Source: Martensiomyces pterosporus (Eukaryota; Kickxellomycota; Kickxellomycetes; Kickxellales; Kickxellaceae). From it: a DNA stretch of 64,000 nucleotides. Below, piece by piece: positions 17,938 to 27,733 of this stretch (within the stretch, counting starts at the first letter, position 1; each line of letters starts with the position of its first letter). Location of the stretch: positions 194,481 to 258,480 of the forward strand of contig MU603935.1 in assembly GCA_025201845.1 (NCBI GenBank), read 5' to 3'. The translations under genes were made by a program, and so were the position numbers. The notes under the pieces were generated by a model that was given only the letters and a program-made list of their open reading frames with translations, was not told the DNA's origin and ran no database searches.

Positions 17938-18921
17938 GTGCTTTCCGTAAAAGGGCTACAGGCCTGTCGATGCGTGCAGGGGGCGCTTTTTCTTTCTCTT
18001 CGCTCTCTCTGTGTAAATTGGGTTGTGTGTGCTAGCAGTGCTCTGTTTGTATGGACCAGCACACGCGCATGTATAACGCACAGCAGCGCCTTCCTTGCAA
18101 GAGATATATGTGCAGAACGCCAAGGAGGTGAAAGGGAGTTGTCGGAAAGCGAGCAAACAAAAGGAGCCGCTTGCTAGGAAGAAATAGGAGTGGTAGTCGT
18201 CGTAGTATACTGAAGGAGGAGAACAAAATATCAAATAGTCGTCAAAGGAAAAGGATGCAGGAGAAGGCAGAGCGATAGTGGAGGGCACAGAGAAAGCGAA
18301 GAGGAGGGAAAAGCCAGCAGCCCCCACGGAGAGATGGAAATAATAGTAGCGAGCGCTTGCCTCCTTTCTTTGAGCAAAAGATACGGGTGGGGGATAATAG
18401 TGAGAAAAAACACCCAGGAATGGGGCGAGATGCAGCCGTTTGCCTGCTGTGGGTTATTTTCAGATCTTCTAAAAATACCCTGATTCCGCCCATTCACCCA
18501 CTCGCGCACCTGCGAGACAAATGCACAGCCGTATAATTTGCTGCTTCGGTGAAGGCAAATCCTCGCATCAAAACCTCATGCTCGCTGCCTGCAGAGTAGT
18601 CACATCCTGGCGCAAAGATCTCTCTTGCACGCGCTATAAAGGCTGCGCGCACATGCCCTCTCTTTGAGGGCCAGAGGCGCAGAAACGTATAAAGGGCACG
18701 AAGAAGGCGCCCGCCTCCCTGCCTCCACGATGCTGTTTTCTGCGCACACGCTAAGAATAGAGCCGCCATGGACGAGAGAGAATGCTTTCACTTTGTGGCC
18801 ATAGAGCAAGAGAGAAAGGGATCTGTTGTTGGTATTGTTTAAAAATAAACACGGAGTGGGAAGCGGCTGTGTCTTGATACGCAGCCATCCAGCTGCGCTG
18901 CTGCGCCCACGGCCCTTATTT
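17938..18921. other. Intergenic region upstream of the phosphatase gene
   Basis: This is 984 bases between the phosphatase start and the CCT6 3' end, both on the minus strand. TATAAAG strings at about 18636 and 18688 are on the plus strand and point at no gene. The small frames here overlap each other and look random. No RNA gene signature was seen. Confidence 0.5.
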
Positions 18922-20550
18922 TTAGTCCTCGCCAGGGTTGGCGGGCTTGAGCGACGCGCGGCCAGCCCTCATAACCTCGTCCACGTGGAGCAGGTTCGTT
19001 GCGATGACCGAGCACGAGTGGAGCTGCTGTCTGAGCACCCGGTAGTTGTCCCAGATGCCCTCCTGCGCAGGATCCAGCACATCGCCAGTGTTGAGGTCGA
19101 TGCCAGCCACATGCCCATCCTGGACCTCCTCCTCGAGCGCCACCAGCACATCCATGGGGTCATAGCCGCCGTTCGTGGCGATGGTCTTGGGGATCACCAG
19201 CAGCGCCTCGGCAAACGCCTTGATGCCCATCTGAGCCTTGCCGCGCACCGAGCGCAGGAACTCGGGCCTCAGCAGGTGCTGGCGGCACGCAACCTGGAAC
19301 GCGCCAGCCCCAGGAACAAGCGACTTGTCCTCGATGGCGTTCTTGACGGCGCGCAGCCCATCGCGCACAGCATCCTGGATCTGCTGCAGGATGTGCGCAT
19401 TGGGCCCCTTGATCAGGATGGTCACCGACTTGGGCGACTTGCACTCCTCAACGAACGTGTACTTGTTCTCGCCAAGCACGTGCTCGTAAACAAGCCCAGC
19501 CTTGCCCAGGACGCTGGGCGACAGGTCGTCGACCGAGTTCTGCGCAGTGCCGCCGCAGCACAGCTGCAGGCGCTCCATGTTGCGGCGCTTGGCGCGGCGC
19601 AGGGCAAAGATGCCGTGCTTGGCCAGAATGTCAAGCGACAGGGGGTCAATGCCCTTCTGGTTAACAAGAACAAACCCGCAGTCCTTATCGACGCCCGAGC
19701 ACACAGTGTTCTTCAGGTCAACAATCTTGCGCAGCTTCTCGTCGACAAACCTCCGCTCCGACTCGATCAGCTTGTCGCGCTGCTCGGCCGAGCTGTAAAA
19801 GAACCCAGAGTTGATCTCGGTCTTTTCGTACTCGAGCGACACGTTAAGCGTCAGAACAAAGCAGTTCTTCTGCCTCTTGGGCATGTCCGGATGCCTGGCT
19901 CCATGGTCCATCACCAGGCCGCGCACCAGACGGCTGTCCGTGGCAGTGCGGTGCTGCATCTTCATGATCTCAACCATAAACAGGTCAATGGGCTTTCCCT
20001 CCTGCCAGATCGCCAGCACGGCGTCCACCACAGCCTCGGTCATCTGGTTGGCCAGCGAGTCCTGGAGCTTCGTGCGCAGGGCAGTTCTGGCCACAGAGCA
20101 GAGCACCTCGCGGTCCATGTCCATCTGAACCTTGAAGCTGTCAAGGAACTTCAGAGCCTCGACCTTCGCCGCCTCGTATCCGTCGGTGATCACTCTGGGG
20201 TGGAGCCCCTCCTCAACGTACACCGACGCCTGCTTCAGGAGCTCTCCCACAAGCAGGACCAGGCCAGTGGTGCCGTCTCCAGCAACATCGTCCTGTGCTG
20301 TGGCCGCGCGCGCAATCATCACGGCAACGGGGTTGGTGATCTGCATCTGGCTCAGAAGGACCTTGCCGTCCTTGGTCAGGGTCAGCTGGTTGGCTCCGTC
20401 CACAAGGAGCTTGAGCGTGCCGCGAGGAGACAGGTTGGAGCGGAGGACGTTCTGCAGGCCGCGAGCGGACTGAATATTCATTGCCAGGGCATCGCCGCGT
20501 CTGAGGACCTCTGCGTTAGGATTTGCCAATTTAACTGCCGCGCTAGACAT
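18922..20550 (-). CDS. CCT6: T-complex protein 1 subunit zeta (CCT6)
   Basis: The protein has 542 residues, normal for a CCT subunit. The N-terminus carries the CCT pattern: [20 protein letters not shown], a TKDG nucleotide loop at 59-62 and the [18 protein letters not shown]-binding motif with GDGTT at 91-95. The apical and intermediate segments follow, and the C-terminal ATP-site part includes [10 protein letters not shown] and later IDLNTGDV. The [15 protein letters not shown] stretch and the [15 protein letters not shown] element are those of the zeta subunit. CCT6 is one of eight subunits in the cytosolic TRiC ring that folds actin, tubulin and WD40 proteins. Codon use is strongly C/G-ending, consistent with high expression. 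The gene is divergent from SQT1 across about 440 bases. Confidence 0.97.
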   Translation of the reverse strand: MSSAAVKLANPNAEVLRRGDALAMNIQSARGLQNVLRSNLSPRGTLKLLVDGANQLTLTKDGKVLLSQMQITNPVAVMIARAATAQDDVAGDGTTGLVLLVGELLKQASVYVEEGLHPRVITDGYEAAKVEALKFLDSFKVQMDMDREVLCSVARTALRTKLQDSLANQMTEAVVDAVLAIWQEGKPIDLFMVEIMKMQHRTATDSRLVRGLVMDHGARHPDMPKRQKNCFVLTLNVSLEYEKTEINSGFFYSSAEQRDKLIESERRFVDEKLRKIVDLKNTVCSGVDKDCGFVLVNQKGIDPLSLDILAKHGIFALRRAKRRNMERLQLCCGGTAQNSVDDLSPSVLGKAGLVYEHVLGENKYTFVEECKSPKSVTILIKGPNAHILQQIQDAVRDGLRAVKNAIEDKSLVPGAGAFQVACRQHLLRPEFLRSVRGKAQMGIKAFAEALLVIPKTIATNGGYDPMDVLVALEEEVQDGHVAGIDLNTGDVLDPAQEGIWDNYRVLRQQLHSCSVIATNLLHVDEVMRAGRASLKPANPGED

Positions 20551-20991
20551 CTTGCTGTAGCTTTATCCTGAGCCTGTGAAACGAGGGGAATTAGGAGTGT
20601 GTAGATGTTGAGTGGAAAAGAAAGGCTGAATTCAACACGGGCGGCGAGTTTTATTTTTGCAGAACTGGCAGTAAACACGAGGGAAACGCAAACAAGGCCA
20701 AACCGCTTTGCTGCAGACTTTCATAGAACAACTCTGCAGTTGGCGGATCAGCAGACACGGATTAGCGATCAGGCCAGCGCCGATGGCTTTTTTTTTTGCT
20801 TCTGTGTGGAATTTGTCAGCCTTGCGTGGCGGCCGCTGCTGCTGCTGCTGCTGCTGCTGGCGCTTTTTGCTGGAGCGACTATATAACCTCGTCGTCGCCT
20901 TCCGTCCCCGCTTTGCGCTTGAAACAGCAAACCTTCTTTCATTTTTGTCAATATAATATCCACCTGCTGCTGCCTGTTTTTCGATAGAACG
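20551..20991. promoter_or_regulatory. Shared divergent promoter of CCT6 and SQT1
   Basis: The 441 bases separate the CCT6 ATG (minus) from the first copy of the SQT1 ATG. They contain a T10 run (20788-20797), a CTG run near 20838-20858 and a plus-strand TATATAA at 20880-20886, 112 bases before the ATG. The SQT1-proximal part recurs after the gap at 21162, so the true spacing may be the same once the duplicate is removed. Confidence 0.6.
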
Positions 20992-21151
20992 ATGAACACC
21001 GACGAGTACAACAACCGGGAGGCCGCTGCCGTCGACGAGGAGGAGCATGGCGATGCCTATGTCGACGAGGGCGACGTTGCCGACGTTATCCCCGACACAG
21101 ACGAGCCTGTTGATGAGGACATGATGGACGAAGACGACATTGTTGAGGAAG
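20686..21151 (+). repeat. First copy of a ~466-bp direct duplication flanking assembly gap 1
   Basis: This block is repeated at 21162-21628. The only difference I found is a T run of 10 here against 11 in the second copy (21264-21274). It contains the SQT1 promoter and first 53 codons. Near identity, and a copy ending exactly at the gap, indicate unmerged overlapping contigs rather than a biological tandem repeat. Confidence 0.9.
20992..21151 (+). other. Duplicate 5' fragment of SQT1 (interrupted by gap)
   Basis: ATG 20992 starts the same protein as the full gene at 21469 and runs 53 codons into the N gap. After the gap the sequence returns to promoter DNA, not coding DNA. It should not be counted as a second gene. 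Confidence 0.85.
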
Positions 21152-21161
21152 NNNNNNNNNN
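21152..21161. other. Assembly gap 1 (10 N)
   Basis: Ten Ns join two contig ends that carry the same sequence. The arbitrary length of ten suggests a scaffolder default and not a measured distance. Confidence 0.97.
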
Positions 21162-21628
21162 ACGCAAACAAGGCCAAACCGCTTTGCTGCAGACTTTCAT
21201 AGAACAACTCTGCAGTTGGCGGATCAGCAGACACGGATTAGCGATCAGGCCAGCGCCGATGGCTTTTTTTTTTTGCTTCTGTGTGGAATTTGTCAGCCTT
21301 GCGTGGCGGCCGCTGCTGCTGCTGCTGCTGCTGCTGGCGCTTTTTGCTGGAGCGACTATATAACCTCGTCGTCGCCTTCCGTCCCCGCTTTGCGCTTGAA
21401 ACAGCAAACCTTCTTTCATTTTTGTCAATATAATATCCACCTGCTGCTGCCTGTTTTTCGATAGAACGATGAACACCGACGAGTACAACAACCGGGAGGC
21501 CGCTGCCGTCGACGAGGAGGAGCATGGCGATGCCTATGTCGACGAGGGCGACGTTGCCGACGTTATCCCCGACACAGACGAGCCTGTTGATGAGGACATG
21601 ATGGACGAAGACGACATTGTTGAGGAAG
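21162..21628 (+). repeat. Second copy of the duplication flanking assembly gap 1
   Basis: It matches 20686-21151 with one extra T at 21264-21274. This copy continues seamlessly into the complete SQT1 coding region, so it is the usable one. Its TATATAA is at 21357-21363, 112 bases before ATG 21469. Confidence 0.9.
21357..21363 (+). promoter_or_regulatory. TATA box of SQT1
   Basis: TATATAA lies 112 bases upstream of the ATG at 21469, and the same element is in the duplicated copy at 20880-20886. Its position fits a core promoter with a short leader. Confidence 0.5.
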
Positions 21629-22707
21629 AGGAGGACGACGAGGATCAAGGAGAGAGCAGCGCTCAGCCAGGCAATAAGGACGAGGTGTTCCTCGAGGACG
21701 ATTCAATCCAAGGCTTCTTCACACACAAGGAGCCCGTGTTCTCCGTGTCCCTGCACCCCAAGGACCAGAACATCGCTGTCAGCGGCGGCGGCGACGACAA
21801 GGGATACATCTGGCGGCTGGACAACGGCGAGCAGGTGGCGGAGCTCGAAAAGCACGGCGACTCTGTTGTCTCGGCGAAATTCAGCACCGACGGATCGTTC
21901 GTAGCGACGGGTGGCATGGACGGCAAGATCAACGTGTACAAGACTGACGTGGGCCAGAAGTGCGCTGTTCTGGACGGCCCGGATGAGGTCCAGTGGATTG
22001 ACTGGCACCCAAAGGGCAATGTGCTCCTGGCCGGAGCCAACGACGCCTCCCTGTGGATGTGGTCGCTGCCCAACGGCGAGTTTATGAACGTGTTCAACGG
22101 GCACAGCGCCCCCGTCACCTGCGGTCGGTTCACCAACAGCGGCAAGAACATCATCTCGGGATCCGAGGACGGCTCGCTGATTATCTGGGACCCCAAGTCT
22201 GCGTCCATCGTGCGCCAGTTTACCCCCGACGATGAGCGCTTCCACAAGGAGGGCATCACAGCGCTGGCCATCGCCAAGGACGACCAGGTCATCCTCACCG
22301 GGTCCATGGACAGCACAGCCAAGCTTGTCCACGCCAACGGAAGCATTCTGGGATCGCTCGAGAATGCCACCGAGTCTGTTGAGGCTGTTGGCCTGTGCTC
22401 TGTCCTCCCGCTGGCAGCCACTGGCTCGGTCGATGGCAGCCTGAGCATCTGGGATATCAACACAATGAGGCTGCGCACCACTCTGAACCACGAGGATGCC
22501 GTCACGAAGCTCATGTGGCACGAGAACTCGCCCATGATCACCTCGGTGTCGCTCGACTGCACAGTCAGGACCTGGGATGCCCGCACTGGCGAGGCCGTCC
22601 GGGTGTGGAAGGGCCACCAAGAGGGCATCATGGACTTTGCCCTCACCCACGACGGAAAGACCGTCGTCACTGCGTCTGACGACGGCTGCTGCCTGGTCTT
22701 TGCCTAA
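21469..22707 (+). CDS. SQT1: WD40 ribosomal-protein chaperone Sqt1 (AAMP family)
   Basis: The protein has 412 residues, close to yeast Sqt1 (431). Residues 1-65 are highly acidic (Asp/Glu with DDIVEEEEDDED). A beta-propeller follows with about seven WD repeats. They begin FTHKEPVFSVSLHP and GYIWRLDNGE and continue through GSEDGSLIIWDP, GSVDGSLSIWDIN, SLDCTVRTWDARTGE and the closing ASDDGCCLVFA. The acidic tail plus a propeller with AVSGGGDDKGYIW are characteristic of the Sqt1/AAMP group. Yeast Sqt1 binds the N-terminus of nascent Rpl10 (uL16) and delivers it to the 60S subunit. The gene diverges from CCT6. The whole coding sequence lies after the gap and is intact. Confidence 0.9.
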   Translation: MNTDEYNNREAAAVDEEEHGDAYVDEGDVADVIPDTDEPVDEDMMDEDDIVEEEEDDEDQGESSAQPGNKDEVFLEDDSIQGFFTHKEPVFSVSLHPKDQNIAVSGGGDDKGYIWRLDNGEQVAELEKHGDSVVSAKFSTDGSFVATGGMDGKINVYKTDVGQKCAVLDGPDEVQWIDWHPKGNVLLAGANDASLWMWSLPNGEFMNVFNGHSAPVTCGRFTNSGKNIISGSEDGSLIIWDPKSASIVRQFTPDDERFHKEGITALAIAKDDQVILTGSMDSTAKLVHANGSILGSLENATESVEAVGLCSVLPLAATGSVDGSLSIWDINTMRLRTTLNHEDAVTKLMWHENSPMITSVSLDCTVRTWDARTGEAVRVWKGHQEGIMDFALTHDGKTVVTASDDGCCLVFA

Positions 22708-23151
22708 GATAGCTAGTCGCTTCTCTCCCTCTTTCGTTAGCTTCTATACACAGCCTAAGGGCAGCCGCGCCAGTCCAAATGGACCATTTGGCTGTGCACA
22801 GTGGCGGGGCAGATGCACGTGACTCTGCGAAAGGTGACACAGGGGACAGGCGCTGTCTGAGTGGAGCAGCGAGTTGCTGTGTTGTGCCTTTCGGCCCCTT
22901 AACCTTCTTTTCGCAGAAAGGAGCAAGCAGCGCTGTGGCAGCAGTCCTTTTCGCACCTCTTCCCATCTACGCATTTACTTTAAAACTAAAGCAATCGCAG
23001 CAGAAAAAGGACGGAACGCCTGAACTACCTGGCACATTCACATTGCCTCCACACGCTATTAAGTTCGACGCATTCTAATCTTTCTGTGCCAGCCAGCAAA
23101 ATTTTTTAAAACTCCCCTCTTTCATTTGGATTACACCAACTACACAAGAAC
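22708..23151. other. Intergenic region between SQT1 and PP2A-A
   Basis: These 444 bases hold the SQT1 3' flank and PP2A-A promoter. An AT-rich AAAATTTTTTAAAA lies at 23098-23111, about 45 bases before the ATG. No gene was seen. Confidence 0.5.
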
Positions 23152-25373
23152 ATGGCTGAGCAAATGTCCGTCGACGGAGCCCCTCCCGCCTCGCTCACTC
23201 CAGCACCTGGCGCGGGCCAGCAGCACCAGACATTTGACTTCCAGGATGCGCAGTCCGGAGATCTGGGGGCGCTGGCAGCAATTGCCGATGCGATGAAGTC
23301 GGACAGCCTGACCGACCGCCTGGAGAGCCTCAAGCGTCTCAGCGTGCTTGCGCTGGCAATGGGCGAGGAGCGTACGAGAGAGGAGCTGATTCCGTTTTTG
23401 GACGAGTCTATTGACGATGAGGACGAGCTTTTGCTTTCGCTGGCCGAGGTTCTTGGCGACTTTGTCCAGTATGTCGGCGGCCCCAAGTACGCCTACGTGC
23501 TGCTTCGTCCGCTGGAGAACTTGGCTGCAGCCGAGGAGACTGTGGTTCGCGAAAAGGTAAGCATGCGAGTGGACTGCGTGCACACCTGCTTTGCTGGGGG
23601 AGGGGGCTGTTTTGTGTTTACTATACCCCCTGTCTCTGTGTACGACCGCGCGTCCATTGATGCTAGCTGTGCAGGCTGGTGCTTTGCTTGTAAGCATGCG
23701 CTCTCTACACTAACCATGCAGGCCTTTGCTGCTGCTGCTCTTCTGGTGTGTCTGCTTTTAGGCAGTCGAGTCTATCAACAAGCTGGTCGAGTCCATGGAC
23801 CAGCCCCAGGTCGAAGAATACCTCATTCCTTGCGTTGCTCGCCTGTCGACTGGCCCAGGTCGAAGAATACCTTCTTCCCAGCTTCTGGTGTGTCTGCTTT
23901 TAGGCAGTCGAGTCTATCAACAAGCTGGTCGAGTCCATGGACCAGCCCCAGGTCGAAGAATACCTCATTCCTTGCGTTGCTCGCCTGTCGACTGGCGAAT
24001 GGTTCACAAGCCGCTCTAGCGCAGCGGGGCTTTATGCGGCAGCCTACGGCAAGGTCACTGACGCCATCCAGAGCCAGCTGCGCGGCGGATACGAGGCCCT
24101 GTGCAAGGACGAGACGCCGATGATCCGGCGTGCAGCAGCGTCAAACATGGTGAGCCTTGTGGGCAAGATTGAGAAGGCACACGTCGTCTCCTTTGCCATT
24201 CCAAACTTCCGCCGCCTTGCTGACGACGACCAGGACTCTGTGCGCCTGCTGACTGTCGAGCCGCTTGTGGCTATTGCGGAGAGGCTGACTGTAGAGGAGT
24301 GCAAGCAGTACCTGACCGAGAGCGTGCAGAGGCTGTGCACGGACAAGTCGTGGCGAGTCAGGTATATGGTGGCAGACCACTTTGTGGCGATTGCCAAGAA
24401 CATCAAGGACAAGGAGGTGCAGGAGGAGCTTGTCAATGTGGCCATCTCGCTGATGCACGACAACGAGGCCGAGGTGCGCGGCGCCATCTGCACGCAGCTC
24501 GACGGGCTGGCGGAGCTTACCGCGCCCGAGGCCATTGTGGGCCGCTTCCTGGGCCCCCTGCAGGAGCTTGTTGACGACCCGTCGCAGCATGTGCGGGCCA
24601 CGCTGGCCAAGCACATTGGCGCGCTGTGCCGCGTGTTTGGCAAGGAGGGCACCATCGAGCATCTGCTGCCGCTCTTCCTGCGGCTCCTCAAGGACAGCTT
24701 CCCTGACGTGCGCCTGAACATCATCTCGAAGCTCGAGGTTGTTGACAGTGTTGTCGGCATCGACAGTCTCTCGCAGTCGCTGCTCCCAGCCATTGTCGAG
24801 CTTGCCGAGGACAAGCAGTGGCGCGTGCGCCTGGCTATCATCGAGTACGTGCCGCTCATTTCGGCGCAGCTGGGCGTGCAGTTCTTTGACGAGCAGCTGT
24901 CGAACCTGTGCATGTCGTGGCTCGGAGACCCCGTGTTCTCGATCCGCGAGGCTGCCACGGTCAACCTGAAGAAGCTCACGGAGGTGTTTGGCGTCGACTG
25001 GGCGCGGTCCACCATCATCCCCAAGATCCTGGCCATGGCCAACCACCCCAACTACCTGTACCGGATGACCACCATCTTTGCGATCACCACAATTGCTCCC
25101 TCGGTGACTCCAGAGATCGTGCGCGACCTTATCCTGCCTGCCCTCGAGGGCCTTGTCAACGACCCGATCCCCAACATCAGGTTCAATGTGGCCAAGAGCA
25201 TGGAGCCCCTGGCCAGCGTCCTGAGGACCAGCCCCGATACTGCCTCTCTGGAGGCATCGACGATCAAGCCGACACTGGCGCGCTTGGAGGAGGACCCGGA
25301 CCCAGATGTCCGCTACTTTGCCCATCGCGCTCTGGAAGCGATCTCCTCCTCTGCCGCCACGGCCACGGCCTAA
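23152..25373 (+). CDS. TPD3: PP2A scaffold subunit A (PR65/Tpd3), two exons
   Basis: Exon 1 is 23152-23556 (135 codons, ends REK, phase 0) before a GTAAGC donor. Exon 2 is best read as 23904-25373, giving 624 residues in total; the family is about 590-635. The protein is HEAT repeats throughout, with repeat hallmarks such as DKSWRVRYMVAD, DNEAEVRGAIC, DSFPDVRLNIISKLE, DKQWRVRLAIIEYVPLI, DPVFSIREAATVNLKKL and the closing DPDPDVRYFAHRAL. The A subunit is the scaffold that holds the PP2A catalytic and regulatory B subunits. The intron end and the first 31 codons of exon 2 are duplicated (23740-23854 and 23882-23996). Splicing to the first acceptor (AG at 23760-23761) shifts the frame and stops at 24019. 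Only the second (AG at 23902-23903) gives the full protein. Confidence 0.92.
23557..23903 (+). other. Intron of the PP2A-A gene with two competing acceptors
   Basis: The donor is AAG|GTAAGC at 23557. Both acceptors read CTGCTTTTAG|GCAGTCGAG because the junction is duplicated. The distal acceptor restores the frame (347-base intron), and the proximal one (205-base intron) does not. Confidence 0.75.
23740..23854 (+). repeat. First copy of a 115-bp duplication across the PP2A-A splice acceptor
   Basis: It is identical to 23882-23996 at a period of 142. The 27 bases between the copies begin with an 18-base third copy of an internal piece (23855-23872 equals 23806-23823). The filler suggests template switching or repair-linked insertion. 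Confidence 0.9.
23882..23996 (+). repeat. Second copy of the 115-bp duplication across the PP2A-A splice acceptor
   Basis: This copy carries the acceptor at 23902-23903 and continues in frame into the HEAT repeats. A period of 142 is not a multiple of three, so inclusion of copy 1 in mRNA is frame-breaking. Confidence 0.9.
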
Positions 25374-25660
25374 ACCAAGCGACACGCGAGAGAAAAGACA
25401 GGCATGTTGTGCGCCTTGCTCTCTTTGCAGCATCTTGTCCAGCTCTCGCAAACCTTCCATATCCTCACTCCTGTTCACCTCTACTCTTTACTGTTTTTTT
25501 TTTTCTATTTCTTTCCTACCAACAAGCACTTTTTCACTCACACCATAGTTGGCTGCAAGTCACGTTCTGCATCTACTCTCGTGTGGTGCTGTTTATTGAA
25601 ACCTGCTCCGCATCAGTTGGCTTATTCTGGCTCTTTTCAGGACAGCAACACACGGCACTG

Positions 25661-26929
25661 ATGATGGTCGGTGGACAAAGGTCTCGGTGGGAGGATGGTG
25701 GCGACAGCAGCGGCGAGGATACAAGAAAGTCGATCCGCAAAGCGAAGCGCAGAAAGCAGCAACAGCAGCAGGCGAGCAAGGACACGCATTATTCAGGGGA
25801 TGCCCAGGGCCCGCACGACTCAGGCGATGGTGCCCACACAGCCTCATCCGAGCCAGAGATAGAGGAGCCGCAGCAAGAGGAGGAGCACCCACAGCAGGGA
25901 ATGGTGCAGATGCTGCCGACGCATCTGCGCAATGATTTTGGGCACCTCACCTCGTGCAGGCAAATTGACCAATGCTACGAGCGGCTGAACAAGATCGAGG
26001 AGGGGACATATGGAGTCGTGTATCGAGCACGGGACATGAGCACAGGCGAGATAGTAGCCCTGAAGCACCTGAAGCTCGAGCAGGAGCGCAACGGATTTCC
26101 AATCACGTCCCTGCGCGAAATCCACACGCTGCTCCTGGCCAAGCACCCAAACATCATCAATGTGCGCGAGATCGTGGTCGGTCGCTCTCTCAACAGCATC
26201 TACATTGTGATGGACTTCATGGAGCACGACCTGCGCGCCCTAATGGAGTCCATGCGGGAGCCCTTCCGGCCCTCGGAGGTCAAGTCCCTGATGCTGCAGC
26301 TGTGCAGCGCCGTCGCGCACCTGCACAGGAACTGGATCGTCCACAGAGACCTGAAGACGTCGAATCTGCTGATGGCCAACGGCGGTGCCCTGCGCGTCGC
26401 CGACTTTGGACTGGCCAGGAAGTACGCCAGTCCGCTGGGCCACATGACGGGGCTCGTCGTCACGCTGTGGTACCGTGCGCCCGAGCTGCTGTTTGGCGAC
26501 AAGAGCTACTCGGCTGCCGTTGATGTCTGGTCGGTTGGGTGCATTTTTGCCGAGCTGTTCCTCAAGCAGCCGCTGTTCCAGGGGCGCGGCGAAATCGACC
26601 AGATTGGCAGAATCTTCTCGATGCTGGGCACGCCAAACGAAGAGACGTGGCCTGGATTCCAGGACCTCCCCAACGCCAAGATGTTCAAATTCACTCCGCG
26701 GCCTGGCGGCGGCAGGCTGGGCGAGCGGCTAAGGGCAGCTGGAGCCGGGCTGACTCCCAGCGCCTACGACCTGCTGGCCCGGATGCTGGCATTTGACCCA
26801 AAGCAGAGGATCACTGCCGAGGAGGCGCTGGGCCACCCGTACTTCTCAGAGAACCCCCCGCCCAAGGACCCCAGCATGTTCCCAACATGGCCGTCACGGA
26901 GCGCCGGCGAGCGTGCACAGACGCCGTAG
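25661..26929 (+). CDS. CDK11: Cyclin-dependent kinase 11 (PITSLRE kinase)
   Basis: The protein has 422 residues from ATG 25661. The first 95 are basic then acidic and Gln-rich, a short form of the long charged head of animal CDK11. The kinase domain follows with all catalytic elements. These are EEGTYGVVYRARD (glycine loop near 113), VALKHLKLE, the diagnostic FPITSLREI cyclin-binding helix (P147), VHRDLKTSNLL near 227, ADFGLARKY and VVTLWYRAPELL. A GLTPSAYDLLARMLAFDPKQRITAEEAL tail lobe completes it. Cdk11 acts with cyclin L on splicing factors and transcription in the nucleus. The start is set by position: the upstream frame is open only because it overlaps PP2A-A out of phase, and a TTTTCAG acceptor-like string sits 20 bases before the ATG. 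Confidence 0.95.
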   Translation: MMVGGQRSRWEDGGDSSGEDTRKSIRKAKRRKQQQQQASKDTHYSGDAQGPHDSGDGAHTASSEPEIEEPQQEEEHPQQGMVQMLPTHLRNDFGHLTSCRQIDQCYERLNKIEEGTYGVVYRARDMSTGEIVALKHLKLEQERNGFPITSLREIHTLLLAKHPNIINVREIVVGRSLNSIYIVMDFMEHDLRALMESMREPFRPSEVKSLMLQLCSAVAHLHRNWIVHRDLKTSNLLMANGGALRVADFGLARKYASPLGHMTGLVVTLWYRAPELLFGDKSYSAAVDVWSVGCIFAELFLKQPLFQGRGEIDQIGRIFSMLGTPNEETWPGFQDLPNAKMFKFTPRPGGGRLGERLRAAGAGLTPSAYDLLARMLAFDPKQRITAEEALGHPYFSENPPPKDPSMFPTWPSRSAGERAQTP

Positions 26930-27733
26930 CCTTCACGTGACCCGTGCTAGCCTTTTCTTTTGCCATAACCAACCCTTTTGCCCTGCGATTGGCCGGAGCG
27001 AATAAAGCCTCGGCGGGAAACCGCGCCCAAAGCAGGGGTTCTTGCTCGGTAGACGGCAGTACCTGCGCTTAGGCGTTACTTTTATGAAGACACGCTTGGG
27101 GTAAAGTCCGGGAAAAGTCGCGTAAGCCTCTCACTGGGGGCCCTGCTAACTGCGGGGCGGGAGTGACCAGAAAGTTGCCATCGCGGCGGGTGGGCGCCTC
27201 CTGCGAGGCCCGGCGGTTGAAGCCAGATGCTCTCTGGCTGACGCTGACATCAGAAACCCCCGCTGCTGTGGTTTGGAAGATCGCTCCCTGGCGGTAGACT
27301 TTGGATGCAGTGCAATGCGCAGGGTGCTGGTGCGCACCCAGGCTCTGTCCCTCTGGGGGCCGGGGCTGCGGGGCGGTGCCGGCATTGACCCAATCCGGAT
27401 TATGCTGAACAGAGTGCCCGCAAGGGCATTTCGTCTACCCACCCACCACCACCACAAACAAAAGACAGGAGAAAGCATGCGGGTGCACGCCGTTTGGTAC
27501 ACGAGCTGGTGCTGTGTGTTCTACATAGTTGCACACGCCCCTCAGCAGCCTCCAGCGTGGCACCCCTCTTCGCACGGCGCTTGGGTGCTCAATCCCCCTC
27601 CACACCCCGTGGGCTGTCTGGCATACATGGCGTGGGGCGCCCAGAGAATCTCGGGTTTTCAGGTGCGCCAGCCGTGCGAGCTGGCTGACAGTGCTCATTT
27701 ATGGAAGACAAACAAACTAGTAAAAGGGAATGT
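26930..27733. other. Intergenic region between convergent CDK11 and M49-like genes
   Basis: This 804-base stretch lies between two genes that converge, so it is 3' flank on both sides. A CACGTGA E-box-like string sits at 26935-26941 and AATAAA at 27001. Small frames here look random. I tested for tRNA-like and snRNA-like blocks by eye and saw none. Confidence 0.45.
27001..27006 (+). terminator. Candidate polyadenylation signal for CDK11
   Basis: AATAAA lies 72 bases after the CDK11 stop codon, a suitable distance for cleavage and polyadenylation. Confidence 0.45.

Noticed and set aside
18826..20571. 581-codon plus-strand frame antisense to CCT6
   Set aside because: The protein resembles nothing, and the opposite strand encodes CCT6. 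Strong codon bias removes TTA, CTA and TCA codons, which leaves the antisense frame open.
20992..21363. Chimeric frame running through gap 1 as a separate protein
   Set aside because: It is the SQT1 start joined to promoter DNA by Ns, an assembly product.
23152..24123. 323-codon read-through of the PP2A-A intron as a short protein
   Set aside because: The first 135 codons are real, but the rest is intron and frame-shifted exon. The GTAAGC donor and the PR65 homology downstream support splicing.
24908..25660. Upstream extension of the CDK11 frame by 251 codons
   Set aside because: It overlaps PP2A-A coding sequence in another phase and has no kinase-family counterpart. The ATG at 25661 is a normal start.
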